Assembly: GCA_001839685.1 (NCBI GenBank)
Contig: MLAK01000631.1
Location: 1 to 64,000 of the forward strand
Direction of reading: 5' to 3'
Source of the DNA: Tritrichomonas foetus
Taxonomy: Eukaryota; Parabasalia; Tritrichomonadida; Tritrichomonadidae
DNA: 64,000 nt
Made by a program: the position numbers and the translations under genes. The notes below the pieces were generated by a model. That model had not been told where the DNA came from. It was given only the letters and a program-made list of their open reading frames with translations, and did no database searches. Positions 52,576 through 62,473 of this stretch are shown here, piece by piece. Position 1 is the first letter of the stretch. Each line of letters begins with the position of its first letter.

Positions 52576-54636
52576 ATGGATTCTGCAACCTTGATTAAAA
52601 ATTATCAGCAAATCGATAATAAACCAATGCCAGCAAGTGGCTTTTTTGTCAACGATGATACAGTTCAATTAAACTTCGGCTATGCAAATCATCTTCTTGG
52701 CAGAAGAGAAAGCTGCGTTTCTTACGTGAATCTTTCCTCGCAAAAATATCCACAAATTCCTTTTCACAACGATAGCGAAAAGTTAGTTGCTTATTCAGCT
52801 GATGGAAAAACAAAAGCGATTATCAGAACAACTCCCTTCAGCCCTCAAATGCCTGTTGGTACACCAAAGGTTGGCGACCCAGGAAGCGTAGTTTTCCTCG
52901 AAGTTTTCAAAGATTCAGAGCTTGTTTCAAACGAGATTTTAAATGACGAAAACGGCGATTTCCAAACTCATCCAACAATAACTCCAGGATTGGTCATTTC
53001 ACCAGATTCCAGATACGTCGGATGGGTTTCGGCCACCAAAAAGCGAAATGCACGAAAATCACAACTCGGATATAAAATTAAGACTTTTGATTTCCGAGAT
53101 TACGGAGAAGACATTGATGGTGTCTATGGAACTAATGTTGTCATTTTTGACACACTTACAAATAAAACACATGTTGTTGGAGCACCTTCCAAGCACGGTG
53201 CATGCAAATTCTGTTTTGCTTCTGAAAATGTGATCGTTCTTCAAGCAATTGACTTATCATCACCAAGACTTGAGGGAATCAGATCATATGAAAATCGACA
53301 CTTCCATTTATTTGCAGCAAATATTTCTGATTTTGAAAAAATTGAATTCAAGCCTTTATTTGTTGATAAAATTTATCATCATCCAAATAGTTTCAGAATT
53401 GATGAAAAAACTGCAAGAATCTTCTGTGGGAGATTTGTTGATGACTTTGGTGGTCATAATGGTTCATGTCATTTTGCATCATTTAATTTAAACTTGGAAA
53501 ATTTAACTGCGAGTGACTATAAGGAATCAACTGAAGTTTATTCAATTGGAAGTGTGCCATTAAGACCATTTGTGAATAAAGATACAGTAATTGTAACAAT
53601 TGAAAGAAGATGTTTGATTCTTCCAGTTTCAGTCAATTTGAATTCATTCGAAGTAACTGATTTAATTAAAAATGAATTAAACAATTCTTCCATTTTTGTT
53701 GATGACCAACGAAATGGTAAATATTTGATTAGAATTTCCACAACAATTGAAACACCTCGTTTTGCAATTCTTTCTACGGACGGTTCAATTGAAAACTTGA
53801 GTGAATCCACAAAATTCAATGAATTGGAAACAACTATTATTAAAAATGAGAACTATAATGATGCAATTCTGATTCTTGCTCCAGGAGAAGTGAAGCGCTT
53901 CATTGTTTCACCACATGGTGGACCACATGGAATGTTTTCTACTTATTTCAATAGAAATTACACTTTTCTTGCTTTGTGTGGATACTCAATTGCAATGATT
54001 AACTTTAGAGGTTCAACTGGATACCCGATCGATGTTCAACGTTCACTTCCTGGAAATTGTGGTAAAAATGATGTTAGTGATGTTGTTGAAATTATCAACC
54101 AAGTTAAAGCAAAATATAATGTTGAAAAACTTGGTATATATGGCTATTCACATGGTGGATTCCTTGCTACACATATGGCTGGACAACATCCAGAACTCCT
54201 TGATTTCTCTGTAGCTGGAGGTCCAGTAACTAATCTTGTTGCTTCATATTATACATGTGATATTCCTGATTGGGCTTTATATGAAAGTGGTGTAAGAAAA
54301 GACTGTAACGGTGAATATGAAATGGATGAAGATGCTTTCCATAAAATGTGGGAAGCAAGCTCTGTGCGTTTTGCAAAAAATGCCAAAGTTCCTGTTTTGT
54401 TGGCACATGGAAAAATTGACAGGCGTGTAGACATGACACAATCAGTAGATTACTACTTGGCAATGAAGAGAAACGGAAATCCAGTTAAAATGATAATTTA
54501 TGAAATGAATGGACACTCAATGAAGTTGACTAGTTGTTATGATGATCTTATGGCGAATATTGTAGAATTTGCAAATGATCCAATTAAATACATAAATAAA
54601 GATGATGATGAATTGTATGCAGAAAATGAAAAATAA
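52576..54636 (+). CDS. APEH: acylaminoacyl-peptidase-like serine peptidase (S9C)
   Basis: A 686-residue protein. The N-terminal about 400 residues are a beta-propeller gate. The C-terminal alpha/beta-hydrolase domain has the catalytic triad: nucleophile Ser525 in GYSHGG, Asp615 in HGKIDRRVD and His647 in MNGHS. FIVSPHGGPHGMFSTYF (oxyanion region) and MINFRGSTGYP are diagnostic of prolyl-oligopeptidase-family S9C enzymes. The length agrees with APEH (about 730). It is cytosolic: no signal peptide. Expected role: removal of N-acylated amino acids from short peptides, or general oligopeptide clearance after proteasomal breakdown. Other S9 types (dipeptidyl peptidases, oligopeptidase B) fit less well. 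Stop TAA. Confidence 0.9.
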   Translation: MDSATLIKNYQQIDNKPMPASGFFVNDDTVQLNFGYANHLLGRRESCVSYVNLSSQKYPQIPFHNDSEKLVAYSADGKTKAIIRTTPFSPQMPVGTPKVGDPGSVVFLEVFKDSELVSNEILNDENGDFQTHPTITPGLVISPDSRYVGWVSATKKRNARKSQLGYKIKTFDFRDYGEDIDGVYGTNVVIFDTLTNKTHVVGAPSKHGACKFCFASENVIVLQAIDLSSPRLEGIRSYENRHFHLFAANISDFEKIEFKPLFVDKIYHHPNSFRIDEKTARIFCGRFVDDFGGHNGSCHFASFNLNLENLTASDYKESTEVYSIGSVPLRPFVNKDTVIVTIERRCLILPVSVNLNSFEVTDLIKNELNNSSIFVDDQRNGKYLIRISTTIETPRFAILSTDGSIENLSESTKFNELETTIIKNENYNDAILILAPGEVKRFIVSPHGGPHGMFSTYFNRNYTFLALCGYSIAMINFRGSTGYPIDVQRSLPGNCGKNDVSDVVEIINQVKAKYNVEKLGIYGYSHGGFLATHMAGQHPELLDFSVAGGPVTNLVASYYTCDIPDWALYESGVRKDCNGEYEMDEDAFHKMWEASSVRFAKNAKVPVLLAHGKIDRRVDMTQSVDYYLAMKRNGNPVKMIIYEMNGHSMKLTSCYDDLMANIVEFANDPIKYINKDDDELYAENEK

Positions 54637-54868
54637 CAACTGAAATAAAATAAAAACTTTAAACTTTTTTTGTTTTTTAATAACAACATTTTCAAATCAG
54701 AAATAGTACATTGATAGTGATTCGATTAATGAAATATGTTTTGATTCAAATAGGGACGACTGAAAATGATCATATGATATTTTTGAGTGTTTATTTGGTC
54801 AATGAAAGGAGCCAATTTAGAAATTTAAACGTTCACCTAAAACCGGAATTAAACGTTCTCCAATCCTC

Positions 54869-55684
54869 ATGACTGAAGATTTTTCAATTCGTGATGTCTG
54901 GGCACACAATTTAGAGCAAGAGATGGCGATTATCTCTGACCTCCTCGACGATTATCCCTATGTTGCAATGGATACTGAATTTCCTGGTGTTATTGCAAAG
55001 CCAATTGGTCAATTTTCATCGCAGGAAAGCTTTAATTACCATTTGATGCGTTGCAACGTCGATTTCTTAAAGATTATTCAGATCGGAATCACGCTTGGAG
55101 ACGGCAGGGGCAACTTTCCGACGCCATGTTGCACCTGGCAATTCAACTTCAAATTTAATCTGGAAGAAGACATGAACACAACTTCGGCCATAGACCTGCT
55201 TCAGCAGTCTGGCATAGACTTCAGTCGCTTCAACTCGGACGGAATTAATGTCTTCGATTTCAGCCAATTGCTATACACATCAGGACTCGTCATGAATGAT
55301 GATATATTTTACATCACATTTCATAGTAGCTCTGACTTTGGCTACCTCATCAAGATGCTCACGTGCAAGCCTCTTCCGCGTGAGGAGTCTGAATTTTTCA
55401 AACTGCTGAACGTGATGTTTCCTCACTACTATGACCTGAAGCTAATGGCTGATGACAATGACCAAATCAGCTGTGGCGGCCTCCAGGCCCTCGCAAACGA
55501 ATTGAACGTGATGAGGGTCGGGCCGCAGCACCAGGCAGGCTCGGACGCTCTCGTCACGCTCAAGACATTCACGGCGCTGATGGATACATACTTTGACGGG
55601 AAATCCAGGAATAAGAAATTTGAAAACATTCTATACGGTCTCGATTACCAAAAGCAACTTGATGTCCTTTCTGAGTTTCGCTAG
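54869..55684 (+). CDS. CNOT7: CCR4-NOT deadenylase CAF1/POP2 (CNOT7-like)
   Basis: A 271-residue protein, close to CNOT7 (285). The starting block IRDVWAHNLEQEMAIISDLLDDYPYVAMDTEFPGV is almost identical in plan to the family. All four catalytic DEDD acids are visible: Asp35 and Glu37 (AMDTEFPG), Asp156 (FHSSSDFGYL) and Asp226 (QAGSDALVT). WQFNFKFNLEEDM and LLQQSGIDFSRF are conserved CAF1 segments. Role: 3'-to-5' poly(A) shortening of mRNA in the cytoplasm, starting general mRNA decay. Codons in the second half are strongly C/G-ending, unlike the AT-ending codons of neighbouring large genes, suggesting high expression. Stop TAG. Confidence 0.97.
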   Translation: MTEDFSIRDVWAHNLEQEMAIISDLLDDYPYVAMDTEFPGVIAKPIGQFSSQESFNYHLMRCNVDFLKIIQIGITLGDGRGNFPTPCCTWQFNFKFNLEEDMNTTSAIDLLQQSGIDFSRFNSDGINVFDFSQLLYTSGLVMNDDIFYITFHSSSDFGYLIKMLTCKPLPREESEFFKLLNVMFPHYYDLKLMADDNDQISCGGLQALANELNVMRVGPQHQAGSDALVTLKTFTALMDTYFDGKSRNKKFENILYGLDYQKQLDVLSEFR

Positions 55685-55861
55685 AATAATGTAGTTTTTA
55701 TTTTTGATTGAATAAAAGAGAAAATCAATATTTTTTTTCCTGAATTTTTTTGTTTTTGTTTTTGATTGATACTCTTTATTTTATTGGTGTCTCTTATCTT
55801 CCAGTATATTTCCCTAGTTTATTGGCATCCCACATTTTGTCACCTGTCAGAAAATGTAAAA

Positions 55862-55945
55862 GTGCAACAGTTGTAACCGTGAACACTTTTTGCTAATTTG
55901 ACTTTTAATTTGACCTTTATATGTTCACGGTAAAACTGGTCGCAC
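55862..55945. repeat. 84-bp MITE-like hairpin
   Basis: Arms of about 24 nt: GTGCAACAGTTGTAACCGTGAACA (55862-55885) against the reverse complement of 55922-55945. The inner ten bases ACCGTGAACA/TGTTCACGGT are perfect and the outer part carries one indel and a few mismatches. The loop holds TTTGACTTTTAATTTGACCTTT. No protein. It may be a miniature inverted-repeat element or a structured regulatory segment in the CAF1-karyopherin spacer (55685-56190). Confidence 0.6.
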
Positions 55946-56190
55946 ATAATGTTTTGAAAATCATAACTTTACCATATATTTAACCATATTCTATCTACAC
56001 TTTGAAGTGACGTATTGCTCGAAATAAAGATAATAGAATTAGTTTTTTTATTTTTTGTAAACTATCAGTATTCAATGATTGATGGGAAATCACCTGGTCT
56101 TGGGCAATTTAGTATTCAATTATGACTTTTGATGTGAAATAAAGTTTCTTTTTTTTCATTGCAAGCGGATTTTTGTGTATTAAACTTTAA

Positions 56191-58665
56191 ATGAATCCTG
56201 TCGAATTAACACTTGAACAGCTTACCCAACTTGTTGAAGTTTTATACAGTCAGCAAGAAAATCAAGAATTAGTCAATCAAGTCAACGTTATTATTAATCA
56301 GTGGAAATTGTCTCCGTCAGCTATTCCAATGTCTTTCACAATTCTCTCATCATCAGAAAACTTCAAATTATGTTTTACTGCAGCGGTTGTATTTCGATTC
56401 TATATTCATTTTCATTTTGAAAAATTTTCACAAGAAAATATTACACAAATGTACCAACTTTTTCTAGGGTATTTAATTAAAAGGCAAAACATTGAAAGTC
56501 CAGATTATACATCAGTTTTACTTTCTTTAACTGATCTTTGTCTGGTTATACCTGATTTTATTCCTAACACAGTTAATTCTCTGCCTCCCCCAGTTCTTGG
56601 CAATTTTTTTCAGTATTTGATTGAAGATTTAAGCACAGAAAAAACAGTTATTATAAAATATGGAAATTTTCCAAAAACTGACGCAGTTATTAAAGAATTA
56701 ATTCCAGAAGTCTTCAAATTTATAAATACACAGCCATTCTCTGAAAATTGGGCAAGACAATTAGCGACAGTTTATCAATGTGACCAGGCACAAAACCCAA
56801 AACTCATAATAACTTATATATCAGACTACCAAGAGAAAATAAATCTAATGGCACAGACACCATCCTGTCATAAACATTTTTATAGTTTATTTCATACATC
56901 ACTCTTACTTGACCCAATGACATGCGAGGTGACATATCATTTCAACATTCAACTGATTCAATTTGCACTGAATTTTGCATCAGCGAATCCTTATTTCATG
57001 GTTGATATTTTGTCGGATATTTTTCAAATGCCACATGATTTTTTATATCAAGAAAGTCAAATAGAATTCACATCTTCAATTTTTGAATACTTTTTTGCAA
57101 ATTTACCAAACTTCCAAATTGATAATGATTTCTTTCAAATTATCCAATCATTCGTCACCTTAATTTCAGTTAGAGATGCGACGTATCAATATCCTGAAGA
57201 ACTTCGTGTAAAATATATTTATGCACTATTAACTTTTGTTGTTGAATCTATTAATCAAAATCGATTTGATGAAGTAGGAAAGACGAAATTAGATAGAATT
57301 ATCACGCCTTTAGCCGATAGTTATAATATTGAAGTTTTTGGGAATTTTATATTTTCACAACCTCAAACAATTGGATTATATTTCTTATTAAGTGCAACAT
57401 CATTTATACAACACATTGATGATCCAAAAAAGACTGAAATTCTGAATCAAATATTTTTGTTACCAGAAATTCCATTTGAAGCTTTAAGTGTTATTTTTAA
57501 AATCTCAAGTTCTGCTCTAATTAAGCCATATATTCAAAAAATTGTTCAATTATGTTTTTCACTTTTTCATTCACACCAAGATCTTCCAATTCGTATTCTA
57601 AAACTTCTTTCTTTTGCCCATACCGAAGAAATGTCTGTTTATGCATTTGATATATTTAAAGCGATTACACCAATTTTACATGAATTTTCTTTTAATATTC
57701 AAACTTTACTAATGACGATTATTTTTAATTTATTTGGTTCTTTAAATGACACTTCACATTTTGAATTCATTCAAAATTACATATTTCGTTTATTAAACGA
57801 AGCATTAAAAACCGAAAATTTAGAAAATATTTCGAATTCAATTAATTTTATTTCAGGTTTATATAAAAATTTCAATCAATTAAGATTCGATTTGAATCAT
57901 CAATTTATGACCCAACTATTTCCTTCAATATTTGAACAATTATCTCCTATTCTACTAATCCCTTCCGATATTATTCAAGAACGAATTTGTCTCTTCATTA
58001 ATGATGCAGCTATAGCAAAATGTATTCAAAATTATTCCATTGTTCTTCAATGGATTGAAACAATGTTATCGAATTTTGCGATTGGTAATTATTTTTCCGT
58101 TTTATCAATTCTTGAACAACCACCAACTGATCCAATTCTTGGATTTATTTCAAAATTAACGCCAAATGATAATGCACAAATCATTCAAGAAGTTTTTAGA
58201 TATTTATCCAGTATTTTTCATCTTGTTTCTGCAAATTTCTTTAAAGTTATTCCACCTGAATTTTTGTTTTCATTTCTTTCTTCTGATCAATCTACTGTTG
58301 TTATATTTACATTGGAACTCCTTGGAAATGTGATTAGTGAATCAAACAATGAAATGCTTCAGCAATCATTGCTTCAATTAATTGTTGAAGGTTTTTCATC
58401 ACCTTTCTGGGTTTCATATCATGATATTCAAAATGCTGCATTTAAATCATTGGCAAAAATAATCCTGAGAAACGAAAATATGAAAGGAATACTTGTAAAT
58501 TTAATGAATGCAAAATATCCAACAAATACAAATGATATTCAATCATTTTATCAGAAACTCGCCCCATTATCTCAAAAAATTGATCATCCAAATATCAATT
58601 TAATTTTGACAATGATGCGAGGATATTTGAAAAATCATCTTAAAATGAATGGAATTGCTATCTGA
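56191..58665 (+). CDS. karyopherin-beta, importin-13/transportin-3-like
   Basis: An 824-residue all-helical protein. The N-terminus (LTLEQLTQLVEVLYSQQENQELVNQVNVIINQWKLS, then NFKLCFTAAVVFRFYIHFHFEKF) matches the importin-beta N-terminal Ran-binding region of the TNPO3/IPO13 branch. There the pattern is L-x-x-L-Y ... A-x-x-x-L-x-x-W ... F-x-A-A-x-x-x-x. The rest is HEAT-like repeat after repeat (for example FEALSVIFKISSSALIKPYIQKIVQLCFSLFHSHQDLP). TNPO3 is 923 residues, so the length fits a slightly shortened member. Role: Ran-dependent nuclear import or export of specific cargo. Low sequence identity is normal for the family; Xpo-type exportins are an alternative. Stop TGA. Confidence 0.75.
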   Translation: MNPVELTLEQLTQLVEVLYSQQENQELVNQVNVIINQWKLSPSAIPMSFTILSSSENFKLCFTAAVVFRFYIHFHFEKFSQENITQMYQLFLGYLIKRQNIESPDYTSVLLSLTDLCLVIPDFIPNTVNSLPPPVLGNFFQYLIEDLSTEKTVIIKYGNFPKTDAVIKELIPEVFKFINTQPFSENWARQLATVYQCDQAQNPKLIITYISDYQEKINLMAQTPSCHKHFYSLFHTSLLLDPMTCEVTYHFNIQLIQFALNFASANPYFMVDILSDIFQMPHDFLYQESQIEFTSSIFEYFFANLPNFQIDNDFFQIIQSFVTLISVRDATYQYPEELRVKYIYALLTFVVESINQNRFDEVGKTKLDRIITPLADSYNIEVFGNFIFSQPQTIGLYFLLSATSFIQHIDDPKKTEILNQIFLLPEIPFEALSVIFKISSSALIKPYIQKIVQLCFSLFHSHQDLPIRILKLLSFAHTEEMSVYAFDIFKAITPILHEFSFNIQTLLMTIIFNLFGSLNDTSHFEFIQNYIFRLLNEALKTENLENISNSINFISGLYKNFNQLRFDLNHQFMTQLFPSIFEQLSPILLIPSDIIQERICLFINDAAIAKCIQNYSIVLQWIETMLSNFAIGNYFSVLSILEQPPTDPILGFISKLTPNDNAQIIQEVFRYLSSIFHLVSANFFKVIPPEFLFSFLSSDQSTVVIFTLELLGNVISESNNEMLQQSLLQLIVEGFSSPFWVSYHDIQNAAFKSLAKIILRNENMKGILVNLMNAKYPTNTNDIQSFYQKLAPLSQKIDHPNINLILTMMRGYLKNHLKMNGIAI

Positions 58666-59340
58666 AATTCTATATATTCATATATATCCCATTTTTTTGC
58701 ATGTATCACATTTTGAGATCATAAAGAAATTCAATGAAATGTTTGATTTTATTCAGATTCACAAAGCTGATTCATCGAACGTTCATAATTCCCCGCAATA
58801 ATCTTTCAGACTTTTATTTGTAAATTAATCAATATAGAGTAAACAACAAATATTAAAAATTTAATTTGATCAGTTTTTATACTTCTTATTCATAAAATTA
58901 TGAGAGAACATTAAGACTAAAATGTTATAAAATAAATCAAAAATAATGAAGATTTAGGGCTCATTTTTACCTCGATCTTGGTCTAAACATTGATCATTAA
59001 TAAGATTGAATATTTCATTATTATTAATAATATTAAAATGAGCAATTTTTTATATTGAAAATTTTAAAGTTGGTATAATGAATGGTTTTCCAGAAATAAT
59101 AATAATAATAAAAAGTTTAATTTAACTTTAATAACAAAACATGGAATGCAGTCTAAAATGATTTGGTCCGAAATAAGTTCATGTAAAAAGAAAAAACCTT
59201 ACACCTTATGGCCAACAAATGACAAATTTCTTCTATATTTAGATAAAACCTTCTCAATCATCAAAAGTAAAAAATAAATGAAAGTGGAACTCGGTAACCA
59301 CGAATAATTCTATGTTGAAATGAGTTAATGTTGGAATGAT
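58666..59340. other. convergent spacer, no gene seen
   Basis: 675 nt between two converging genes. AT-rich with an (ATA)n run near 59095-59110; no coding frame or RNA gene seen. Confidence 0.5.
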
Positions 59341-60357
59341 TTAATCGCCTTGCCTAAATTTGTAAAGAAACTCGAATACGGGCTCAAATCCAATTGAACA
59401 CTTTTGGTGATACTGTGCCATGAATCCCAATCCAAAGCAAAGATTTTCTTTTAGTGTAAATCGCTTAAGCATGGATATTCTTTTTTTCGAATAAATAAAC
59501 GTGAATTCATCTTTGCTGTCTTGATTTAACCTTGTTTGTAAACCGTTTTCAATTTTACTTTCATCATTCTCTCCATTCTCTCGGTTTTTGGTATATGCAT
59601 AAATCATTTGATTGTAATTATAGATTGTGAAATCTGGATTCATCTCACTTCTAGCTATTGCATTTAAAGAATGGCCTTTATATCTACATTTTGTTGATGC
59701 CATTAATGCGTTTCCTTCAATTCCAATAGTTCCTCTAACTGTTAAATCATTGTTAATTTCTAAAGAAACACCCGTCATTAAAATATGCGGATCATTGTTA
59801 ACAATTTCAAAAGAATTAAACATGGTGAAAAAATCACATGGATGAATTTTATAATCAAGTGACACAATTTTGCTTTTAATGGTTGTATTGATTTGTATTG
59901 GTTTTGATGTGAAAAGGCATGAAACAGAAGGATGATGGCCAAATTGCCGAGTGAAGAATATTTTCCCTTCTTTGTCATAAATCAAAAAAGTGGTGATCAA
60001 TTTTTTCGGTAGGAAGGTCAATTGATGTTCTTTGAAACTTATCGACATATGATGAAAATTATTATTTTTTTCGCAAATAGCGAAAGATAAATTCTGATTA
60101 TCTTTGGCTCGAAAGGATAGCTTGTGAAATAATCGGTTTGGGGGAGGTTTGTCCGTTCCTGATAAAGATAGACTTAAATCGTAATAAGGATTATCGAGAG
60201 TGAAACAGCTTTGAAATCGAGGGACATTTGGGAAAACGTGTTTTTTATATCCAAGTTCTTCACGATATAATGCGTTGATATTTATATTCATATTTTTGAT
60301 GTTCAATATTGTCATAAAAGAAATCACAAACTTTTTGAGAAAAAATACCCTTGTCAT
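59341..60357 (-). CDS. unidentified protein, possibly beta-barrel
   Basis: 338 residues from ATG 60357. After about 30 residues of N-terminal Ile/Asn-rich sequence, the protein is a series of short alternating polar/hydrophobic stretches (DNPYYDLSLSLSG, NLSFAICEK, HHMSISFKEHQLTF, LTVRGTIGIEGNALMAS, TIYNYNQMIYAYTK). It ends in an aromatic strand (CSIGFEPVFEFLYKF). This pattern suits a beta-sheet or outer-membrane beta-barrel, such as Tom40/VDAC-type proteins of the hydrogenosome. I cannot assign a family and that idea is inference only. No long hydrophobic helix after the first 15 residues. The stop is TAAAT. Confidence 0.6.
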   Translation of the reverse strand: MTRVFFLKKFVISFMTILNIKNMNININALYREELGYKKHVFPNVPRFQSCFTLDNPYYDLSLSLSGTDKPPPNRLFHKLSFRAKDNQNLSFAICEKNNNFHHMSISFKEHQLTFLPKKLITTFLIYDKEGKIFFTRQFGHHPSVSCLFTSKPIQINTTIKSKIVSLDYKIHPCDFFTMFNSFEIVNNDPHILMTGVSLEINNDLTVRGTIGIEGNALMASTKCRYKGHSLNAIARSEMNPDFTIYNYNQMIYAYTKNRENGENDESKIENGLQTRLNQDSKDEFTFIYSKKRISMLKRFTLKENLCFGLGFMAQYHQKCSIGFEPVFEFLYKFRQGD

Positions 60358-60702
60358 ATTTGTTTGTTTCTCAATAACTTTTGTTTTTCAATATATTCCC
60401 CAAATTTGTTGTTTAAACATGAATGAAAAATTATTCTTCCTCAATAACTAAATGTGACACCAGAAATCCAAATTCACCATTAGAATTGAAAATTTGGATT
60501 AATCTTGTTCAAGTTTGATCATTTTTTAAGAGGGGAAAAAAAAAATCGATATAGAAAAGATTTCTAAAACAGATTAAATTTAATTGACATTTTTTCTTTT
60601 CTTTGCTTCCAAAAATAAAAACCAATTCATTATTCGGGAAACATTTTTTCCAATAGAAGAAATATTCGATAAATATATAAGCTTCTGTATATATACAGTA
60701 AT

Positions 60703-62115
60703 TCATTTGATCTCCCACTTGTCTGCCATAATATCGACCAAATACTTTTCTGGAACACCTTTTGCACGTAATTGATTGAGTTTCTGCTGTCTGATTGTTT
60801 CCAAGCGAGCAAGATAAGCATCGTTTTCTTCTTTTTGTTTTGCAGCTTCTGCCCACTTCTTTGCTGGATCGATTTTTCTTGCTTGAAGTTGATTTTCCAT
60901 ATCCACCTTTAATTCACCGCGATATTTTGCATCTTCTTCAAGTTTCTTCTTGTAAGCAGCGAGGGCCTTTTCACGGGCAATTCGATTAGCCTCAACAACT
61001 CTTTGATATTCCGCATCTTCGATCTTTTTCTGTTCGATTAATCTTGTCTTCTTCAAGTCGATCATTTCTGCACGACCTTTCTTCACGTCTTCGATCATTG
61101 CGATTTTCTTTGCAATGTCTCTTTCTTCTCTTAATCTGTCTTTTTCCTCTTTCTCCTTCTGCACCTTTGTTGCAGCCTTTTCATCACGAATGGCCTGAGT
61201 GTCAATTGCGCGCTTTTGCTTTTTACGCAATTCCTCAATCTCGCGCTCTTTCAAAGCGTGCTCGATTGCCTTTTCTTTCTCGCGAGCCTCCTCGGCAAGA
61301 GCCTTTTGAGCAGCAACTTCAATGACCATCTGTGCTTCTTCCTTTTCCCTTTCACGGGCTTCGAGCTTCCTCCTCTTTTGGGCCTCGTTTGCTTGAATGC
61401 AGTCGTGGAGGAAGTCCTGCTGCCTCTTCTTCTTTTCCATCAAAATTCGGCGGTCCTCTTCGGCAATTAATGCATTCTGCGCATTCAATGCTTTCATCTC
61501 GCGATCAATTCTTTCGGCTTCGAGAATGGCGTTGATTTTGTGTTCTTCGATTTGGGCTTTGATAATCGCGCGTCCACGAATTCTTTGTTCGCGTAATGTT
61601 GCCTCTCTTTCATCGTATAATCTGAGGGCTGTTTGGCGGTTGGCTTCAAGCTTTCTGGCCCATTCTTCTTCTTCTTCTTTCTTTTTGCGAGCTATTTCGA
61701 TGTTTTCTGTGAGTTGGCGATCTCGAATTGTTCTGGCCTCGGCGGCAACCATCTGACTGTTGATGTGCTTAACTTCGTCGAGATCTTCGTTTGCTTTCTG
61801 GTCGGCAATCCGTAATGCATAATCGCGTTCTTCAACTTGGCTTAATCGAGTTTTGGTATTCAATAATGTTCGTTGGGTAACCTCTGGGGCGATGAGAGAC
61901 TGCCTCTTTGTTTGGATTTTGGAGATTGTTTCCATCTTGGCATCTTCTTGCTGCTTTCGAATGGCGGCTATCTGCTCTGGAGTTAAATGTGTGGCTTCTT
62001 TTTTGATCTTTCGCCAGTCATTTCGCTGGATGATGACTGCATCGGTTGTGACGTTGGAGAGTCGAGTGCTGTATTTTGGATTATGGCCGGAGATCCGCAT
62101 TTGCGTGCTTGTCAT
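60703..62115 (-). CDS. CFAP45: CFAP45 (CCDC19), microtubule inner protein
   Basis: A 470-residue, almost entirely helical and highly charged protein. The N-terminal block VIIQRNDWRKIKKEATHLTPEQIAAIRKQQEDAK matches the CFAP45 W-x-x-(I/L)-K-x-x-(A/S) ... LT-x-E start. The central long coiled coil is Arg/Lys/Glu-rich (RRLE/EEEEEW-type, trichohyalin/plectin-homology TPH domain). The C-terminal LARLETIRQQKLNQLRAKGVPEKYLVDI matches the family QKL-x-x-L-R-x-x-G-(L/V)-P-E-K-Y ending. CFAP45 lies inside the B-tubule of axonemal doublets and binds AMP. With CFAP100 in this window it marks a motile-flagellum organism. Stop TGA. Confidence 0.88.
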   Translation of the reverse strand: MTSTQMRISGHNPKYSTRLSNVTTDAVIIQRNDWRKIKKEATHLTPEQIAAIRKQQEDAKMETISKIQTKRQSLIAPEVTQRTLLNTKTRLSQVEERDYALRIADQKANEDLDEVKHINSQMVAAEARTIRDRQLTENIEIARKKKEEEEEWARKLEANRQTALRLYDEREATLREQRIRGRAIIKAQIEEHKINAILEAERIDREMKALNAQNALIAEEDRRILMEKKKRQQDFLHDCIQANEAQKRRKLEAREREKEEAQMVIEVAAQKALAEEAREKEKAIEHALKEREIEELRKKQKRAIDTQAIRDEKAATKVQKEKEEKDRLREERDIAKKIAMIEDVKKGRAEMIDLKKTRLIEQKKIEDAEYQRVVEANRIAREKALAAYKKKLEEDAKYRGELKVDMENQLQARKIDPAKKWAEAAKQKEENDAYLARLETIRQQKLNQLRAKGVPEKYLVDIMADKWEIK

Positions 62116-62473
62116 ATTGAAACGAGTTTAAATATTTTCTAAAAAAATACGTTTTTTTCTGTTTGAATGCTGTAACCGTTTATTACAATAATATGAAATT
62201 TGGTTCTATCGGCGTGTTCTTGTAATCCCATGAAATGCTAAGTGAAAACACATATGTAACTAATAAAAAAGCTTGACTTCCTTCATCTCTGAGAATAAAC
62301 TAATTAATTATTTAACTAAATAATTATTTACCTATTTAAATTGATATTGTCGTATTAAATTTAATACGTCTAAAGCAGCATCCTTCATCATCAAGGATTG
62401 AAGATCATAAGAATTACTGAGAGTCGCTTATTAATTTAGATAAGTAGAAATTACATTGTGTGAAAATATTCAT

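Noticed and set aside
60795..62131. Several Ser/Leu/Phe-rich plus frames opposite CFAP45
   Set aside because: Antisense of Glu/Lys/Arg-rich coiled coil always gives Ser/Leu/Phe-rich frames; no start context.
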